The notes under the pieces were generated by a model that saw only the letters and a program-made list of their open reading frames with translations, was not told the DNA's origin and did not search any database. Of a DNA stretch of 12,477 bases, positions 11,641-12,477 are shown in pieces; position 1 is the stretch's first letter; every line of letters starts with the position of its first letter. The DNA comes from an uncultured Faecalibacterium sp. (lineage in GTDB: Bacteria; Bacillota; Clostridia; Oscillospirales; Ruminococcaceae). The position numbers and the translations under genes were made by a program. The stretch is taken from NCBI GenBank assembly GCA_934501115.1, contig CAKSTO010000058.1, positions 1-12,477 on the forward strand. The letters are read 5' to 3'.

Positions 11641-12477
11641 TGTACCCAGTTTTCTGGACACTGGATCAAAATTGAACAATTAAGATTCCATTATGGATGC
11701 TTCTCTGAATTTAGAGGGAGGCATCCATTTTGTTTTCGCTTGGATTCTGCTGTTATTGTAATAGTCAATATACTCGGCAATCGCCTTGGAGAAGGCTTCA
11801 AAGGAGGGATAATCCTTCTCAAATCCATAGAACATTTCATTTTTCAACCTGCCAAAGAAGGTCTCCATAATGCAATTGTCGTAGCAGTTGCCCTTTCGGG
11901 ACATGGATTGAATGATTCCGTGCTTCTGAAGTTCACCACGGTAGAATGCGTGCTGGTACTGCCAGCCCTGATCTGAGTGCATGATCAGCCCTTGCGTAGA
12001 CGGAAACCGTTCAAACGCTTTATGCAGCATATCCTTAATCTGTTCCATGTTCGGACTGGTAGAGAGATTGTAAGAAATGATCTCATTTGTATTCATATCC
12101 AAAATCGGAGAAATATAGCATTTGCCCCAAGACAGATTGAACTGTGACACATCGGTTGTCCATTTTTGCAGAGGCTTCTCGGTGCTGAAATCCCGGTTAA
12201 TAATGTTATCGGCGACCTTGCCGACATCGCCTTTGTAAGAATGGTACTTTTCCTTGGGACGTTTGCCAAACAGTCCAAGCTGATTCATGATTCGCTGGAC
12301 ACGCTTGTGATTTACCTGAAACCCACGGTTCAAAAGTTCATGGTGTACTCGCCTTACTCCATATCGTTTCTTGTTCTCATTGAAAACAGCAACAATTTCA
12401 GACGATAGATCGGCATTTCGCTCTTTGACTTTATCGGTTTTGCTGAGTTCATAATAGTAGGTTGACCGAGAAAGCCC
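11641..12477 (-). mobile_element. IS3-family insertion sequence (partial, continues past the window)
   Basis: The element consists of the orfB-type transposase plus about 40 bp of terminal sequence. A plausible outer end is TGTACCCAGTTTTCTGGACA at 11641-11660, beginning with TG and containing a CCAG-TTTT-CTGG palindrome. The exact boundary, the matching inverted repeat and the target duplication cannot be confirmed because the other end is outside the window. Confidence 0.8.
11680..12477 (-). CDS. IS3-family transposase, OrfB (DDE integrase domain), 5' end outside the window
   Basis: The frame is open from the window edge to the TAA/TAG stop at 11680 and encodes 265 residues. The true start lies outside: the visible N-terminus reads GLSRSTYYYELSK, then ENKKRYGVRRVHHELL, the usual HTH_21 region of IS3 OrfB. 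A DDE domain follows with D in TTDVSQF, D in HSDQGWQY and E in METFFGRLKNE; YNNSRIQAKTKWMPPSKFRE closes the protein. Nothing in the visible part is broken, so the element may be active. OrfA is expected beyond the right edge. Lower GC than the neighbouring genes supports transfer. Confidence 0.93.
   Translation of the reverse strand, partial: GLSRSTYYYELSKTDKVKERNADLSSEIVAVFNENKKRYGVRRVHHELLNRGFQVNHKRVQRIMNQLGLFGKRPKEKYHSYKGDVGKVADNIINRDFSTEKPLQKWTTDVSQFNLSWGKCYISPILDMNTNEIISYNLSTSPNMEQIKDMLHKAFERFPSTQGLIMHSDQGWQYQHAFYRGELQKHGIIQSMSRKGNCYDNCIMETFFGRLKNEMFYGFEKDYPSFEAFSKAIAEYIDYYNNSRIQAKTKWMPPSKFREASIMES

Noticed and set aside
1..12477. CRISPR arrays, tRNA or rRNA genes
   Set aside because: No regularly spaced repeats and no recognisable tRNA or rRNA sequence were seen on either strand.

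Overview
The window looks like chromosomal DNA from a moderately GC-rich, strictly anaerobic gut Firmicute. The basis is the overall base composition, strong AGGAGG-type ribosome binding sites, near-consensus TTGACA/TATACT promoters, a C_GCAxxG_C_C redox protein and an EFR1-type flavodoxin-ferredoxin. A Faecalibacterium-like Oscillospiraceae genome is my best guess, by inference only; there is no rRNA or other marker gene. Nearly all genes lie on the minus strand.

Layout: (1) 1-105 is the 3' end of a plus-strand gene encoding a C-terminal membrane helix. (2) 239-4550 is a tight minus-strand operon read from right to left: two class I SAM methyltransferases, a small membrane protein, a leucine-carboxyl-methyltransferase-like protein, an ApbA/PanE-like dehydrogenase lacking the usual catalytic lysine, an L-2-amino-thiazoline-4-carboxylate (ATC) hydrolase-like protein, and possibly a 22-residue ORF whose Shine-Dalgarno overlaps the preceding stop. 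Its promoter is at 4710-4738. Three putative methyltransferases plus a dehydrogenase and a hydrolase-like enzyme suggest a small-molecule or peptide-modification pathway that I do not recognise. (3) 4797-5579 is a ZIP-family metal transporter with its own promoter. A 16-bp palindrome in its leader resembles an element in the leader of the methyltransferase operon (GTTAnnCATAnnTAAC in both). (4) 5729-9396 holds minus-strand housekeeping and redox genes: a YbaK/EbsC-type deacylase, a low-molecular-weight phosphatase, a C_GCAxxG_C_C protein, an AT-rich alpha/beta hydrolase, a frameshifted EFR1 flavodoxin-ferredoxin and a sugar O-acetyltransferase. (5) 9611-10851 is a plus-strand pair, a nicotinamidase-like cysteine hydrolase and NAD(P)H-hydrate epimerase, ending in a 16-bp perfect hairpin. 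(6) 11055-11536 is a nucleotidyltransferase-fold gene broken by a 5-bp tandem duplication. (7) 11641 to the end is one end of an IS3-family insertion sequence whose transposase runs off the window.

The most interesting parts are the methyltransferase operon with its tiny terminal ORF, the palindrome it shares with the metal transporter, a 65-bp terminator-like element present twice, and two genes each inactivated by a single small indel. All functional assignments come from reading motifs by eye; no database search was made.
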